Source of the DNA: Brevibacterium atlanticum
Lineage (GTDB): Bacteria; Actinomycetota; Actinomycetes; Actinomycetales; Brevibacteriaceae
NCBI RefSeq assembly: GCF_011617245.1
Contig: NZ_CP050152.1
Coordinates: 2,532,503 to 2,596,502 of the forward strand
Reading direction: 5' to 3'
DNA length: 64,000 nucleotides
Part shown: positions 26,631-36,163 of the stretch, in pieces
How positions within the stretch are numbered: the stretch's first letter is position 1
How the letters are laid out: every line of letters begins with the position of its first letter
Program-made: the position numbers and the translations under genes
Notes under the pieces: generated by a model
The model's input: the letters and a program-made list of their open reading frames with translations, nothing else
Databases searched by the model: none
Told to the model about the DNA's origin: nothing

Positions 26631-27578
26631 CTACCGCGCCCGGGGGTGCGAGGTCGCGTACACTTCCCGCAGTGTCTCCTCAGAGACCTTCGTATAGATC
26701 TGCGTCGTCGTCACCGAGGCGTGCCCGAGCAGCTCCTGGACGACGCGGATGTCTGCCCCGCCCTCGAGCAGATGCGTGGCGAAGGAGTGTCTGAATGTGT
26801 GTGGGGAGACCTCCCCGCCGATCTTCGCCGCCTCGGCCGCGTCCTTGACGATCTGCCACGCCGAGACCCGGGAGAGTCGGGTTCCCCGCGCGTTGAGGAA
26901 CAGCGCACCTGCGGAAGACGACTTCGCCTTCGCCGCCATCGACGGTCGCACTCGGGAGACCCAGGCGCCCACAGCGCGGGCCGCATGCGAACCGAAGGGC
27001 ACGATCCTCTCCTTCCCGCCCTTGCCGTAGAGGCGGACGAGCCCGGAGTCGAGATCGACATCGTCGAGGTCGACCCCGACCGCCTCCGAGATGCGGGCTC
27101 CCGTGGCGTAGAGGAGTTCGAGGAGGGCGGCGGCCCGGATCTGTGTCGGCTCCTCCCCTGCCGTGGTCGCGAGCATCGCCTCGATGTCGTCGAGGCCGAG
27201 TGCCTTGGGCAGTCGCAGTCCTTCCTGCGGCGGGCTGACTTCGGAGGCCGGATCGGTGGGTGTGAGGTTCTCCGCGACGGCGAAGGTGTGGAAGCGCCGC
27301 ACCGCCACGAGTGCTCGTGCCCGACTGCGCGGTGCGAGCCCCGAATCGAGCAGATGCAGTGCGTAGCCTTCGACCGTGGCCCGTTCCACCTCGCCGAGGC
27401 TGCCGATCCCCTCCTCGGTCAGCCAGGTTCCGTACCGGGCGAGGTCCCGGGCGTAGGCGTCGATGGAGTTCCGCGACAGGCCCCGTTCGAAGCGCAGGGA
27501 GTTCAGGTACGACTCGAATCCGCGGCGCAGCCCCTCGGGCAGATCGCCTGGCAGCAGTTCGGCCCCGTGCCGAGCCAC
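26631..27578 (-). CDS. xerD: Site-specific tyrosine recombinase XerD
   Basis: A 315-residue tyrosine recombinase with an N-terminal SAM-like core-binding domain (about 17-105) and all catalytic residues: Arg162, Lys186, His260, Arg263, His286 and the nucleophile Tyr295. The position between pyrG-NUDIX and parA-scpAB identifies it as the chromosomal XerD that resolves dimers at dif, rather than a phage integrase. The start codon is six bases after the NUDIX stop. Confidence 0.95.
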   Translation of the reverse strand: MARHGAELLPGDLPEGLRRGFESYLNSLRFERGLSRNSIDAYARDLARYGTWLTEEGIGSLGEVERATVEGYALHLLDSGLAPRSRARALVAVRRFHTFAVAENLTPTDPASEVSPPQEGLRLPKALGLDDIEAMLATTAGEEPTQIRAAALLELLYATGARISEAVGVDLDDVDLDSGLVRLYGKGGKERIVPFGSHAARAVGAWVSRVRPSMAAKAKSSSAGALFLNARGTRLSRVSAWQIVKDAAEAAKIGGEVSPHTFRHSFATHLLEGGADIRVVQELLGHASVTTTQIYTKVSEETLREVYATSHPRAR

Positions 27579-27584
27579 GGTGTA

Positions 27585-28283
27585 TCAGTCCTCGCCGGGG
27601 CGGGCGGGCCCGGTCGTGTCGACCTCGGCTCCACGGCCGAACTCGGGACGTCCGTCGACGAGGAGCCTGGGCGCGTCGACGGCGCGCAGCTGCACGGGAG
27701 TGCCGGTCGCCTCGGCGCGGAGGATCCGGGAGACCTGAAGGATCGCCAGTTGGGCGATCGCGTTCGTGATCCGCCCCGCGACGACGGCCTCGAGGGCATC
27801 GTCGATGCTCACCCAGCGGAACCGGAATCCGGCTTCCTCCTCGCTGCGCTGATGCCGGTCGGCCTCGGGCACGTCGTGAAGGCCGCGGGCGAGGTAGAGG
27901 CGCAGTGTCTCGCTGCTGCCGCCGGGGGTCAGGCAGGAGTCGCTCAGTACCTGCCAGTGATCGGCGGTGAGGTCGGCTTCCTCGACGAGTTCGCGCTTGG
28001 CCGCGTCCCACGGGTCCTCGCCGGGGACGTCGAGGAGTCCGGCCGGGACCTCCCACAGCCGCGCCCGCACGGGGTGGCGGTACTGCTGCACGAGCAGGAT
28101 CCTCTGCTCATCGTCGACGACGGCCACGCCGACGGCACCGGTGTGGGCCATGAGGTCGCGGACGAGTCCGGGCGCTTCGGGCAGGTCGAAGGTCTCGCGG
28201 CGGATGTCCCAGACGGCACCGTGGTAGGCGATCTCGGATGCGGTGATGGCAGGGTCATACGGTTCGTCGTGCAGTTCGCTCAT
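27585..28283 (-). CDS. NUDIX hydrolase, ADP-ribose pyrophosphatase type
   Basis: A 232-residue NUDIX protein with the box GLLDVPGEDPWDAAKRELVE, preceded by the ADPRase-like VPA segment and followed by proline-containing LTPGGSSETLRLYLARG. The usual glycine after the second EE is aspartate (EEADL). The ATG at 28283 is chosen because TGGAGGCAG lies just upstream; a longer frame adds only unsupported residues. It probably cleaves ADP-ribose. The pyrG-NUDIX-xerD order is conserved in actinobacteria. Confidence 0.9.
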   Translation of the reverse strand: MSELHDEPYDPAITASEIAYHGAVWDIRRETFDLPEAPGLVRDLMAHTGAVGVAVVDDEQRILLVQQYRHPVRARLWEVPAGLLDVPGEDPWDAAKRELVEEADLTADHWQVLSDSCLTPGGSSETLRLYLARGLHDVPEADRHQRSEEEAGFRFRWVSIDDALEAVVAGRITNAIAQLAILQVSRILRAEATGTPVQLRAVDAPRLLVDGRPEFGRGAEVDTTGPARPGED

Positions 28284-28334
28284 CTGCTGCCTCCAAGCAG
28301 GGGTTATCGGCCAAAGTATGTGCATTGAGACGGC

Positions 28335-28366
28335 GAATGCCGCCGGCGCACTCGCCGACGGCATTC
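28335..28366 (-). terminator. Hairpin between pyrG and the NUDIX gene
   Basis: GAATGCCG and its complement CGGCATTC flank a 16-base GC-rich loop in the 171-base gap after pyrG. There is no T tract. This is the largest gap inside the 26-kb minus-strand block, so transcription may end partly here and restart for NUDIX-xerD. Confidence 0.4.
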
Positions 28367-28454
28367 CCATCCATCTCTCCGGTCAGCGACCCGAGAGCAC
28401 CGGTCATCGATCGGGCGCCGAGTCTCCGGTGTCATGTCGTGGACTCTCGGCCTC

Positions 28455-30134
28455 TCACTGACGCTCGAGCGCGGCGGCCACGAGGCCGGCGAACAGCGGG
28501 TGCGGTGAGGTCGGACGCGACTTCAGCTCGGGGTGAGCCTGCGTCGAGACGTAGAAGGGGTGCGTCTCCTGGTTCAGTTCGACGAACTCCACGAGCTCAC
28601 CGTTGGGTGAGGTGCCGGAGAAGGTCAGCCCCGCCTCGGCGAGCTCATCGCGGTAGGTGTTGTTGACCTCGTAGCGGTGACGGTGGCGTTCACTGATCGT
28701 CGTGTCGCCGTAGACGCCGGCGACGACGCTGCCTTCGACCAGCTTCGCCTCATAGGTGCCCAGGCGCATGGTGCCGCCGAGGTCGCCTTCGCCCTCGACG
28801 ATGGAGAGCTGTTCGGCCATGGTCGCGATGACTGGCACGGTCGTCTCCGGGTCGAACTCGGAGGAGGAGGCGCCCTCGATGCCGGCGACGTTGCGCGCGT
28901 ATTCGACGACCATGCACTGCAGTCCCAGGCACAGGCCCAGTGTCGGGATGCCGTGGGTGCGGGTGTATTCGAGCGCGCCGAGCTTGCCTTCGATGCCGCG
29001 GATGCCGAAGCCGCCGGGCACACAGATCGCGTCGAGACCGGCCAGGGCCTTCTTCGCACCGGCGGGAGTGTCGCACTCATCGGACTGGATCCACCGGACC
29101 TTGACCTTCGCGTCGTTGGCGAAGCCGCCGTGGCGCAGGGCCTCGGTCACCGACAGGTAGGCGTCGGGCAGGTCGATGTATTTGCCGACGATGCCGATCG
29201 TGACCTCACGGGACGGATTGTGCACACGTTCGAGTACCCAGTCCCACTTCGTCCAATCGACGTCGCGGAAGGGCAGGTTGAGGGAACGGATGACGAACAC
29301 GTCGAGGCCGCCGTCGTGGAGGACCTTCGGGATGTCGTAGATGCTCGGGGCGTCGACGCAGGAGACGACGGCGTCGGTCTCGACGTCGCAGGCGCCGGCG
29401 ATCTTCGACCGGATCGAATCCGGCAGTTCGCGGTCGGAGCGCAGCACGATCGCATCGGGCTGGATGCCGATGGAGCGCAGGGTGGCCACCGAGTGCTGGG
29501 TCGGCTTCGTCTTCAGTTCTCCGGAGGGCCCGAGGTAGGGCACGAGGGAGACGTGGATGAAGAACACGTTGTCCCGGCCGATGTCGTGACGGACCTGACG
29601 GGCCGCTTCGAGGAAGGGCTGCGATTCGATGTCGCCGACGGTGCCGCCGATCTCGGTGATGATGACGTCAGGACGGTCCGCCTCGGGGCGTTCGGCCTGA
29701 GCACGCATCCGCGCTTTGATCTCATCGGTGATGTGCGGGATGACCTGCACGGTGTCGCCGAGGTAGGCACCACGACGTTCCTTCGCGATGACCGAGGAGT
29801 AGACCTGACCGGTCGTGACGTTCGCAGCTCCGTCGAGGTCGTTGTCGAGGAAGCGCTCGTAGTGGCCGATGTCGAGGTCGGTCTCGGCGCCGTCCTCGGT
29901 GACGAAGACCTCGCCGTGCTGGAAGGGATTCATCGTGCCGGGATCCACGTTGAGGTAGGGATCCAGCTTCTGCATGGCGACCGTGAGGCCGCGCTGGGTG
30001 AGCAGGTGCCCGAGACTCGAGGCCGTCAGTCCCTTGCCCAACGAAGAGGCGACGCCTCCCGTGACGAAGATGTGCTTTGCCGTATGTGTGCCGCCAGGGC
30101 CAGTTCGATTCACCACGGAATTTGATTCTATCAA
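28455..30134 (-). CDS. pyrG: CTP synthase
   Basis: A 559-residue CTP synthetase: N-terminal synthase domain with [19 protein letters not shown] and [20 protein letters not shown], and a C-terminal class-I glutamine amidotransferase domain with PGGFGIRG, the nucleophilic cysteine in LGLCLGLQ and a His-Glu pair near HPEL. It makes CTP from UTP with glutamine. I take the TTG overlapping the stop of the upstream glycosyltransferase gene (TTGA) as start; GTG codons 18 and 21 bases later are alternatives and none has a clear Shine-Dalgarno. Confidence 0.96.
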   Translation of the reverse strand: MIESNSVVNRTGPGGTHTAKHIFVTGGVASSLGKGLTASSLGHLLTQRGLTVAMQKLDPYLNVDPGTMNPFQHGEVFVTEDGAETDLDIGHYERFLDNDLDGAANVTTGQVYSSVIAKERRGAYLGDTVQVIPHITDEIKARMRAQAERPEADRPDVIITEIGGTVGDIESQPFLEAARQVRHDIGRDNVFFIHVSLVPYLGPSGELKTKPTQHSVATLRSIGIQPDAIVLRSDRELPDSIRSKIAGACDVETDAVVSCVDAPSIYDIPKVLHDGGLDVFVIRSLNLPFRDVDWTKWDWVLERVHNPSREVTIGIVGKYIDLPDAYLSVTEALRHGGFANDAKVKVRWIQSDECDTPAGAKKALAGLDAICVPGGFGIRGIEGKLGALEYTRTHGIPTLGLCLGLQCMVVEYARNVAGIEGASSSEFDPETTVPVIATMAEQLSIVEGEGDLGGTMRLGTYEAKLVEGSVVAGVYGDTTISERHRHRYEVNNTYRDELAEAGLTFSGTSPNGELVEFVELNQETHPFYVSTQAHPELKSRPTSPHPLFAGLVAAALERQ

Positions 30135-31279
30135 AGACCGGCCGCCGAATCCGAGGCAGATTCGGCTTCGGCGTAGAGATCGAGCAGGGTCGTCGATATC
30201 GCGGCCCCGTTGTTGACGTCGATGACCCGCTTCTTCGCGGCCACCGCGGAGGTGCCGCGCCCGGCTGGGTCGTCGAGAAGATGATTGATCTCACTCAGCA
30301 GCGCGTCCGTGTCGTCGGCGGCGACGCCCTTCGCGGCCTCACCCCAGATGCCGGCGCGACGTTCGCTGCCGATGAAGACGGCGGGCCTCGACAGCTGCAT
30401 GAGATCCTCATGGCTCAACCCGGTCATCGTCTCGCTGGCGATGACGAGGTCAGCCGCGGCGGCCACATCGACGAGGTCGCCGGCCGGTGCGACGATGACG
30501 CCGCGGTCGGAGAACTCCCGCGCGATCGTCGACCGGTCCTTGCCGGTGCCGGTGAGCACCGTGACGACCTTGCGGTCGGGTCGGCGCCTGTTGATCTGGT
30601 CGGCGGCGTCGAGGACGGTTGCCAGGGCCGTGTGGTCGCGCAGGGCGATGGGGCTGGCGATCATCCAGGTGCCCTCGCCGATGCCGAGTTCACGGCGCAC
30701 CTCGGCGCGCGGGGTGCGCACTGTGAGGTCGACGTCGATGTCCGGGTGAACGAGTTCGGCGCGTTCGACGATCGGGACCTTCCCGCCGAAGTAGTCGACG
30801 ACGGGTTCGGTGGTGCCGAGCACCGCGGTGGCCGTACGGCCGACGATCTCGGCCCCGGTCTTCTCGATGACGTTCGCTGCGTCGAAGGACTCGATCGTGG
30901 CGACGACCTTCGGGTGCAGGCGGGCGGGCAGTCCGGTGAAGGCGAGTCCGGCGAGGGTGGCTGCGTGCAGGCCGTGCGCATGGACGACGTCGACGTGCTG
31001 GTAGTACTTGTGAAGAGTGAAGGCGGTGTTCGGGTCGGCCATCGTGAAGCGTCGGCGTGCCGCGAGCTCGATCTCGCGGAATTCGCCGGCGAGCTCCTCG
31101 GGGACTCCGAACGTGCCGAGCAGTGACCGGTGGGCGGCGACGGCGACCTTGTATCCGGCCTTGAGATGACCGAGTACGGCGAGCTTCGCCACTTCGACGA
31201 CCGGTCCAGTGGTTTCGGCGAGCACGTGCAGAATCCTCGTGTCTGCGCTCAGTGTTCTGACCTCGCCGGATTCACTCAT
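30131..31279 (-). CDS. Putative GT-B-fold glycosyltransferase
   Basis: A 382-residue cytoplasmic protein. The N-terminal half has a GT-B opening ([21 protein letters not shown]) and a [15 protein letters not shown] segment typical of GT4-like acceptor domains; the C-terminal half has [10 protein letters not shown] and [19 protein letters not shown], weakly matching a nucleotide-sugar site. The classical E-x7-E motif is not clear, so donor and activity are uncertain. It follows another glycosyltransferase by 33 bases and overlaps pyrG by four. Its place in the flippase cluster suggests a role in an envelope glycan. Confidence 0.65.
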   Translation of the reverse strand: MSESGEVRTLSADTRILHVLAETTGPVVEVAKLAVLGHLKAGYKVAVAAHRSLLGTFGVPEELAGEFREIELAARRRFTMADPNTAFTLHKYYQHVDVVHAHGLHAATLAGLAFTGLPARLHPKVVATIESFDAANVIEKTGAEIVGRTATAVLGTTEPVVDYFGGKVPIVERAELVHPDIDVDLTVRTPRAEVRRELGIGEGTWMIASPIALRDHTALATVLDAADQINRRRPDRKVVTVLTGTGKDRSTIAREFSDRGVIVAPAGDLVDVAAAADLVIASETMTGLSHEDLMQLSRPAVFIGSERRAGIWGEAAKGVAADDTDALLSEINHLLDDPAGRGTSAVAAKKRVIDVNNGAAISTTLLDLYAEAESASDSAAGL

Positions 31280-31312
31280 TTCCTCATCCTCTACTTTCGT
31301 TCGACGCTGGTT

Positions 31313-32497
31313 CTAGCCTACCCGGGCGGGCCCGAGTTCCGTGTATAGGTTCACCAGTTCTTCGGCGACGTCCTTCTCATCCGGAAGCTCGGCTCCCCGA
31401 GATGCCGCGCGTCGGCCGAGTTCGGCCCGGCGGGCAGGGTCGACGGCGAGTTCGGCGACGGCTTCGGCCAGGGCCCGATCGTCGTCGTCCGCGACGAGGA
31501 TGCCCGCATCGCCGACGAGTTCGGGAGTGCCTCCCGTGGCGGTGGCAACGATCGCCTTGCCCGCCTTCAGCGCCTCCTGCAGCACGAGGGCGCGCGCCTC
31601 CCATACGCTTGTGAGCACGTAGACATCGGCTGCCGCGGCGAGTTCGGCCACATCGTCGCGGGCGCCGAGGAAGTGCAGGGCAGGAATCGCCGAGGCGGCG
31701 CTGAGCTGGTCGTATTGGGCGCGGACCTCGGTGAGCACCGATTCGTCGGCGGCACCGGCGACGAGCACGACCACCGAGGCGGAATGGGCCTGTCCGTCGG
31801 CCCGTCCGGTTCCGGCTGAGGCCTCCCCTTCGCCGAGGCGGCCGAGGGCGCGGATGAGCATCGGGTAGTTCTTCTGCGGTGCCACGCGTCCGACGGCAAG
31901 CACGATGAGCGCACCCTCGTCGAAGCCGTAGTCGGCGGCGAGAGCGGCGCGGGTGGCAGCGGCCGCCTCGGCGGGGATGTGCTCGACCTGCGGAGCCGCG
32001 GCCGGGAGGAAACGGGCATTGTGGGCGCCGAGCTGTCGCGCCCGGTCGACGAGGTCGGTGCTCGCGCCGAGCACGAGGTCGGCGCCGCGGGCGAGCATCG
32101 TCTCGACCTGCGTCTCCACCTTGCCCCGCATGCCCTGTCCGCTGGCCTGGTTGTGCAGGCTGAGGACGAAACGGGGGCGGGACCGCAGTGTGCGCAGGGT
32201 CAGGAGGGTGATGAGTCCGGCGCGGAATCCGTGGGCGTGGACGATGTCGGGGGCGAAGCTGCGCAGCAGCGTGCGCTGGCGGCGGACGAGGGCGGCGTCG
32301 CCGACCCCGATGCCGGTGCCGAGTTCGAGGACGGCGAAGCGGACTCCCGGCAGCAGCGAGAAGCCGAAGTGTTCGTCGGTGGCGGCGGGACCGATCACGC
32401 CGATCTCGTGCCCGGCGGCGGTCAGCTCGCGGGCCAGGGCCCTGACGTGGGTGCCGACTCCCCCGGTGGAGGTGCCGATGACGAAGACGATCCTCAT
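31313..32497 (-). CDS. GT4-family glycosyltransferase
   Basis: A 394-residue GT-B enzyme. The N terminus has GTSTGGVGTHVRALARELTA and DIVHAHGFRAGLI; the C-terminal donor domain has VLAVGRVAPQKNYPMLI and a sugar-nucleotide site near LTSVWEARALVLQEALKAGKA (E-x7-E type). It probably transfers a sugar from an NDP-sugar to a lipid-linked acceptor. The ATG overlaps the stop of the MurJ-like flippase gene, which argues that the two act in one pathway. Confidence 0.83.
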   Translation of the reverse strand: MRIVFVIGTSTGGVGTHVRALARELTAAGHEIGVIGPAATDEHFGFSLLPGVRFAVLELGTGIGVGDAALVRRQRTLLRSFAPDIVHAHGFRAGLITLLTLRTLRSRPRFVLSLHNQASGQGMRGKVETQVETMLARGADLVLGASTDLVDRARQLGAHNARFLPAAAPQVEHIPAEAAAATRAALAADYGFDEGALIVLAVGRVAPQKNYPMLIRALGRLGEGEASAGTGRADGQAHSASVVVLVAGAADESVLTEVRAQYDQLSAASAIPALHFLGARDDVAELAAAADVYVLTSVWEARALVLQEALKAGKAIVATATGGTPELVGDAGILVADDDDRALAEAVAELAVDPARRAELGRRAASRGAELPDEKDVAEELVNLYTELGPARVG

Positions 32498-34329
32498 GAG
32501 TCTCCCTCCCTGTCGTCTCGGGTGTGCGGGTTGTTGGCGGTACCTGTCGAGTGTTCCCTATCCGTCCCGGGTTCGGTGGCCGTCCCTGCCCCGGGTTCCG
32601 TACCTGCCCCGGGTTCCGCGACGGGATGGTGCGCGATGTCTGTGCCCTCTTCGGTCACGGGGTTCTGACCGCCGTCACCGCGGTTGCGGTCGGCGAGCAG
32701 TCCGCGGATCTCTCTGAGGAACCCGTGGTCGATGACGAGGACGATGACCCCGAAGATCACGCAGCCGAGCAGCGCGGCGACGACTCCGGCGATGACCGCC
32801 GAGGATGCCGAGTTGTCGAGCAGTCCGCCGAGCCACTGCGAGGTGACGATGCCTGCGGCACCGGCGACGATGGCCGCACCGAGGGCGAGCAGACCGCGCC
32901 GCCCGACCCTGGCGATGCCGGTGGGTCCGAGCACGCGGCGGATGGACACGAGCAGGAAACCGCCGGCCACGGTCATCCCGAGCACGTAGCCGCAGCAGAT
33001 GGCGACCAGCGTCAGGCCGGGGTCACCGTTGGCGTCAGTGATGAGGATGGCGACGATCATGCCGACGATGACGAGGATCCACCCGGTGGTCGTGGCCGCT
33101 GCAGAATGGCGTGAGCGCTCCACGGCGTAGAAGACCCGGGTGCCCCAGGCGACGAACGACCAGCCGGGCACGGCCAAGGCCATGACCATGATGGCGCGGG
33201 CCATCGAGTCGAAGGGCACGGAGGCGACGTCCTTGGCCGCGTCGATCGCGGTGAAGAAGATCTGCAGGGGCCCGGCGGCTGAGAGCAGGATGACTGCCCC
33301 GAGTCCGCCGATGGTGAGAATGAGGGCGGTCGTCGTCGACGTCACGGCGCGCAGTCGGGTTCCTGCCTCGGCACGGTCGTGCTCGGTCGCCTCGGGGTCG
33401 GTGGACCGTCCGACCCAGGTCGACAGCGTCGGGAACATCACGGTGGCCACCGGTACAGCGAGGACCGCATACGGCAGGAGGTAGACGGCGTTGATGTAGC
33501 TGAAGAGGACGAAGGTGCCTTTGCCGCCCGAATGATTCGACAGAGTCAGGGTGGCAAGCACTGCCGCCTGCTGTGCGAGCAGGGCAGCCATTCCGGCGCC
33601 GGCGAGGCGGAGAGCACGGCGGCCGACTCCGGGAGGGAACGAATAGGTGGGGCGCAGGGTGAGGCCGGTCGTCGACATCGGAAGCGCCAACGGTAGGGCG
33701 AGTGCGGCAACGCCGAGGGTGGTGCCCCAGCCCAGCCAGCCGAGGTGAGTCTGCCACGTGTCATCATTGCCGCCGACGGCGCTGTAGGCGATGTAGCAGC
33801 CGATGACGACGAGGCTGGACAGCAGCGGGGCGAAGGCCGGCCAGAGGAACTTCCGGTGCGCTTGGAGTACACCCGTGAGCACGGCGCCGATGCCGTAGAG
33901 GACGAGCTGCGGGGAGAACATCAGCAGCAGCTGCGCGGTCGCGTGGAGCTCGGTGTCGGTGGACTTCGCGTCGACGAGGAGGCTCGCGATGGGCTCGGCG
34001 AAGACCGCGAGCAGGATCGACAGCGGCAGCGTCACCGACACCGCCCAGGTCAGCAGTCCTGAGGCGATCCGTCCGGCCGTGGCACGATCTGAGCGGGCCA
34101 GCGGGATCGCCAGCAGCGGGATGACGGCCCCGGCCAAGGCTCCGCCCGCGACGACCTCGAAGAGAATGTTCGGAACCTGGTTCGCGCTCTGGTAGGCGGT
34201 GCCGACGGTGCCGGCGCCGACGGTCGGAGAGAACACCAACCAGCGGAGGAACCCGACGAGTCGGGTGAGCAGGGTGATGATCGAGACGAGCAGCGCCGTG
34301 GAGGCGAGGACTCGGACGAGCCTGCTCAC
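32494..34329 (-). CDS. MurJ/MviN-family lipid flippase (MOP superfamily)
   Basis: A 611-residue polytopic protein with about fourteen hydrophobic segments and the MviN hallmarks near the N terminus (LLTRLVGFLRWLVFSPTVGAG) and in the centre. A charged Thr/Glu/Gly-rich C-terminal tail of about 70 residues follows the last segment. MurJ flips lipid II; actinobacteria often carry another copy near the replication origin. This one sits between a WecA/MraY-like protein and glycosyltransferases, so it may flip a different undecaprenyl-linked glycan. Four-base overlaps on both sides couple it to its neighbours. Confidence 0.85.
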   Translation of the reverse strand: MSRLVRVLASTALLVSIITLLTRLVGFLRWLVFSPTVGAGTVGTAYQSANQVPNILFEVVAGGALAGAVIPLLAIPLARSDRATAGRIASGLLTWAVSVTLPLSILLAVFAEPIASLLVDAKSTDTELHATAQLLLMFSPQLVLYGIGAVLTGVLQAHRKFLWPAFAPLLSSLVVIGCYIAYSAVGGNDDTWQTHLGWLGWGTTLGVAALALPLALPMSTTGLTLRPTYSFPPGVGRRALRLAGAGMAALLAQQAAVLATLTLSNHSGGKGTFVLFSYINAVYLLPYAVLAVPVATVMFPTLSTWVGRSTDPEATEHDRAEAGTRLRAVTSTTTALILTIGGLGAVILLSAAGPLQIFFTAIDAAKDVASVPFDSMARAIMVMALAVPGWSFVAWGTRVFYAVERSRHSAAATTTGWILVIVGMIVAILITDANGDPGLTLVAICCGYVLGMTVAGGFLLVSIRRVLGPTGIARVGRRGLLALGAAIVAGAAGIVTSQWLGGLLDNSASSAVIAGVVAALLGCVIFGVIVLVIDHGFLREIRGLLADRNRGDGGQNPVTEEGTDIAHHPVAEPGAGTEPGAGTATEPGTDREHSTGTANNPHTRDDREGDS

Positions 34330-35192
34330 ACGCCCTCGCGGCCGAAGGAGTCGATCTCCCGCAGTCCGGGGGTCGACTCGATGACTGAGGTGAAGGAGAC
34401 CTTTTCGCTGGCCAGGGTCAGTCCGGCGAGGACGGCGAGGATGATCCGGCGCTGTCCTGGGCTCGCGGTCTCGGCGAGGATCGTGCCGATCGCCGCACCC
34501 AGGGCGTTGGCTCCGGTGTCGCCGAGCATGACCTCACCGGCCAGGTCGTCCGGCCAGGCGGCGGCGCTCACTCCGGCGATCGCGGCGCTCGGTGCCCACG
34601 AGACTGCGTGGTCGTGGTCGGTGAACGCCAGGGTGAGCGCTCCGGCCTTGAGTGCGCGGCCGGGGCGGAGATCGAGGAGGTTGAACAGGTTCGCCGATCC
34701 GGCGATCACTCCCCCGGTGACGACGATGTCGCAGGCTGTGCCCACCCATGACGATGCCTCCTGCCGGGAGGCGGTGAAGAAACCGGTCCTGCGGGTGCCG
34801 GTGCGCAGGATCGCGGCGGCCGCGATCGAGGCCAGCGGGATGCCGGTGACCTTGAGGGCACCGGTCGTGATCTCGCCGCGGGCCAGTGCCGACAGGTGCC
34901 CGCGCAGGCCCTTCGACGACCCGGATTCGAGGAAATCGTCGACGGCCCCGAGGCTGCCCGCCGCGCCCGTGGCAAGCAGGGTGGCCACGCGCTGACGTGG
35001 GTCCTCGATGAGCAGGCTGCCGGCGAGCAGACCCGCGGTGACGGCGGGTCCTTCGATGAGTGAGATGTCGCGACCGGCATGGTTGGTGCGCACGACCTCG
35101 GGGCGGGTGCGCAGCCGCGACGTGAGCACGGCAGTCGTCGCGACGCAGCCGGCGAGCCCGGCCACTGCGGAGCTGATGATCGAGCGGATCAT
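34326..35192 (-). CDS. WecA/MraY-like polyprenyl-phosphate glycosyl-1-phosphate transferase homologue (divergent)
   Basis: A 288-residue, mostly hydrophobic protein. Three segments match the polyprenyl-phosphate N-acetylhexosamine-1-phosphate transferase family in order: GAVDDFLESGSSKGLRGH (aspartate-rich loop), ANLFNLLDLRPGRALK (the NLxDG-type loop) and LGDTGANALGAAIG. The match is partial: the family's usual DD pair and NxxDGxDGL are altered, and the protein is shorter than MraY. It could initiate a lipid-linked glycan or be a non-catalytic relative. It is coupled by four-base overlaps to steB-like and murJ-like genes. Confidence 0.65.
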   Translation of the reverse strand: MIRSIISSAVAGLAGCVATTAVLTSRLRTRPEVVRTNHAGRDISLIEGPAVTAGLLAGSLLIEDPRQRVATLLATGAAGSLGAVDDFLESGSSKGLRGHLSALARGEITTGALKVTGIPLASIAAAAILRTGTRRTGFFTASRQEASSWVGTACDIVVTGGVIAGSANLFNLLDLRPGRALKAGALTLAFTDHDHAVSWAPSAAIAGVSAAAWPDDLAGEVMLGDTGANALGAAIGTILAETASPGQRRIILAVLAGLTLASEKVSFTSVIESTPGLREIDSFGREGV

Positions 35193-36163
35193 TCGGCGTC
35201 CTCCTTCTCGGCAGTGGTCTTGCCCGGGAGGATCTCCTCGGCGTCGTCGGCGAAGCCGAAGTGACCGTGGGTGCCGTCCTCACCAGCGGCCAGGGCCCGG
35301 ACGGTGATGACGGGGCCGGCGCCGAGGCCGAGGCCGTCGACGGTGCTGGCCCGGGACTTCTCCGTGCGGAGGATGTTGACGAGTCCGTTCTGTGCCGAGA
35401 CCGCATCGCCGGCGACGACGACCGAGGTGGACTCGGCGGTGAGCGCGGTGATGAAGTCGGTCACGAGGCTGCGGATGGCCTTGTCTCCGCTGGCCTGCGG
35501 GCTCGGCTTGTCCTCCTCCGCCAGGGTCGAGTTCTCGTCGTCGATGACGATGAACAGCGATGTCGTCTTGTGGTCGGTGTCGGTGCGCAGTCGGTCGGCA
35601 TCGACGAAGGCGTCATAGAGCTTCGTCGACTGCTTCTCCGCGGCCTTCCGGTCCTCAGCGTCCTCGAGCATCGAGGCGTTGCCGGTCAGGGCGATGACGA
35701 GAGCCGCGCGGATCGCCGTCGAATCGTCCTGCGGCAGGTCCGGCACGATGGTGCGCAGCTTCTCGAGGAAGTCAGTGGAGTCCTGGAGGCCGAGCGTGTT
35801 GTCCACGAAGGACACGTCCCCGGCGATGGTGCCGTCGGCTTCCTTGACCCGGTTGCTGACCTCCTCGACCTGTTCGGGGTCGGCGTCAGGGGCGGCGATG
35901 ATGCTGACGTCCTGGTCTTTGAGCGCGCCCCCGATGAGTTCGGGTGCGGCCGAGGTGACGAAGTCGTTCTGCTTGTCGATGTTGCCCTTGGCGGCGTCGA
36001 GGTCGGTGCGCAGGTTGTCGCGGTCGGACCGCAATGCGTCGACCTGGCTCTGCAGGGATTCGCCGATCGGCTCCTTGAGCGGCCCCGCACCGAGGACGAT
36101 GCCGACGGCCAGGGCGAGGAACACCGAGACGAGGGAGACGAGGTGGTAGCGGAAGTCAATCAC
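35189..36163 (-). CDS. steB: SteB / MctB-like envelope protein (DUF3186)
   Basis: A 324-residue protein with an N-terminal membrane anchor (LVSLVSVFLALAVGIVLGAG), a coiled-coil stretch (about 35-75) and a large extracytoplasmic domain. This is the family of M. tuberculosis Rv1698 (MctB, linked to copper handling) and C. glutamicum SteB (cell separation). Copper transporter is the usual automatic label, but no copper ligands stand out here. It overlaps steA and the WecA-like gene by four bases each. Confidence 0.85.
   Translation of the reverse strand: MIDFRYHLVSLVSVFLALAVGIVLGAGPLKEPIGESLQSQVDALRSDRDNLRTDLDAAKGNIDKQNDFVTSAAPELIGGALKDQDVSIIAAPDADPEQVEEVSNRVKEADGTIAGDVSFVDNTLGLQDSTDFLEKLRTIVPDLPQDDSTAIRAALVIALTGNASMLEDAEDRKAAEKQSTKLYDAFVDADRLRTDTDHKTTSLFIVIDDENSTLAEEDKPSPQASGDKAIRSLVTDFITALTAESTSVVVAGDAVSAQNGLVNILRTEKSRASTVDGLGLGAGPVITVRALAAGEDGTHGHFGFADDAEEILPGKTTAEKEDAE

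Noticed and set aside
35189-36163. Calling the SteB-like protein a copper transporter
   Set aside because: That label comes from one mycobacterial homologue; I see no metal-ligand motif, and the steA neighbour favours a cell-separation role.
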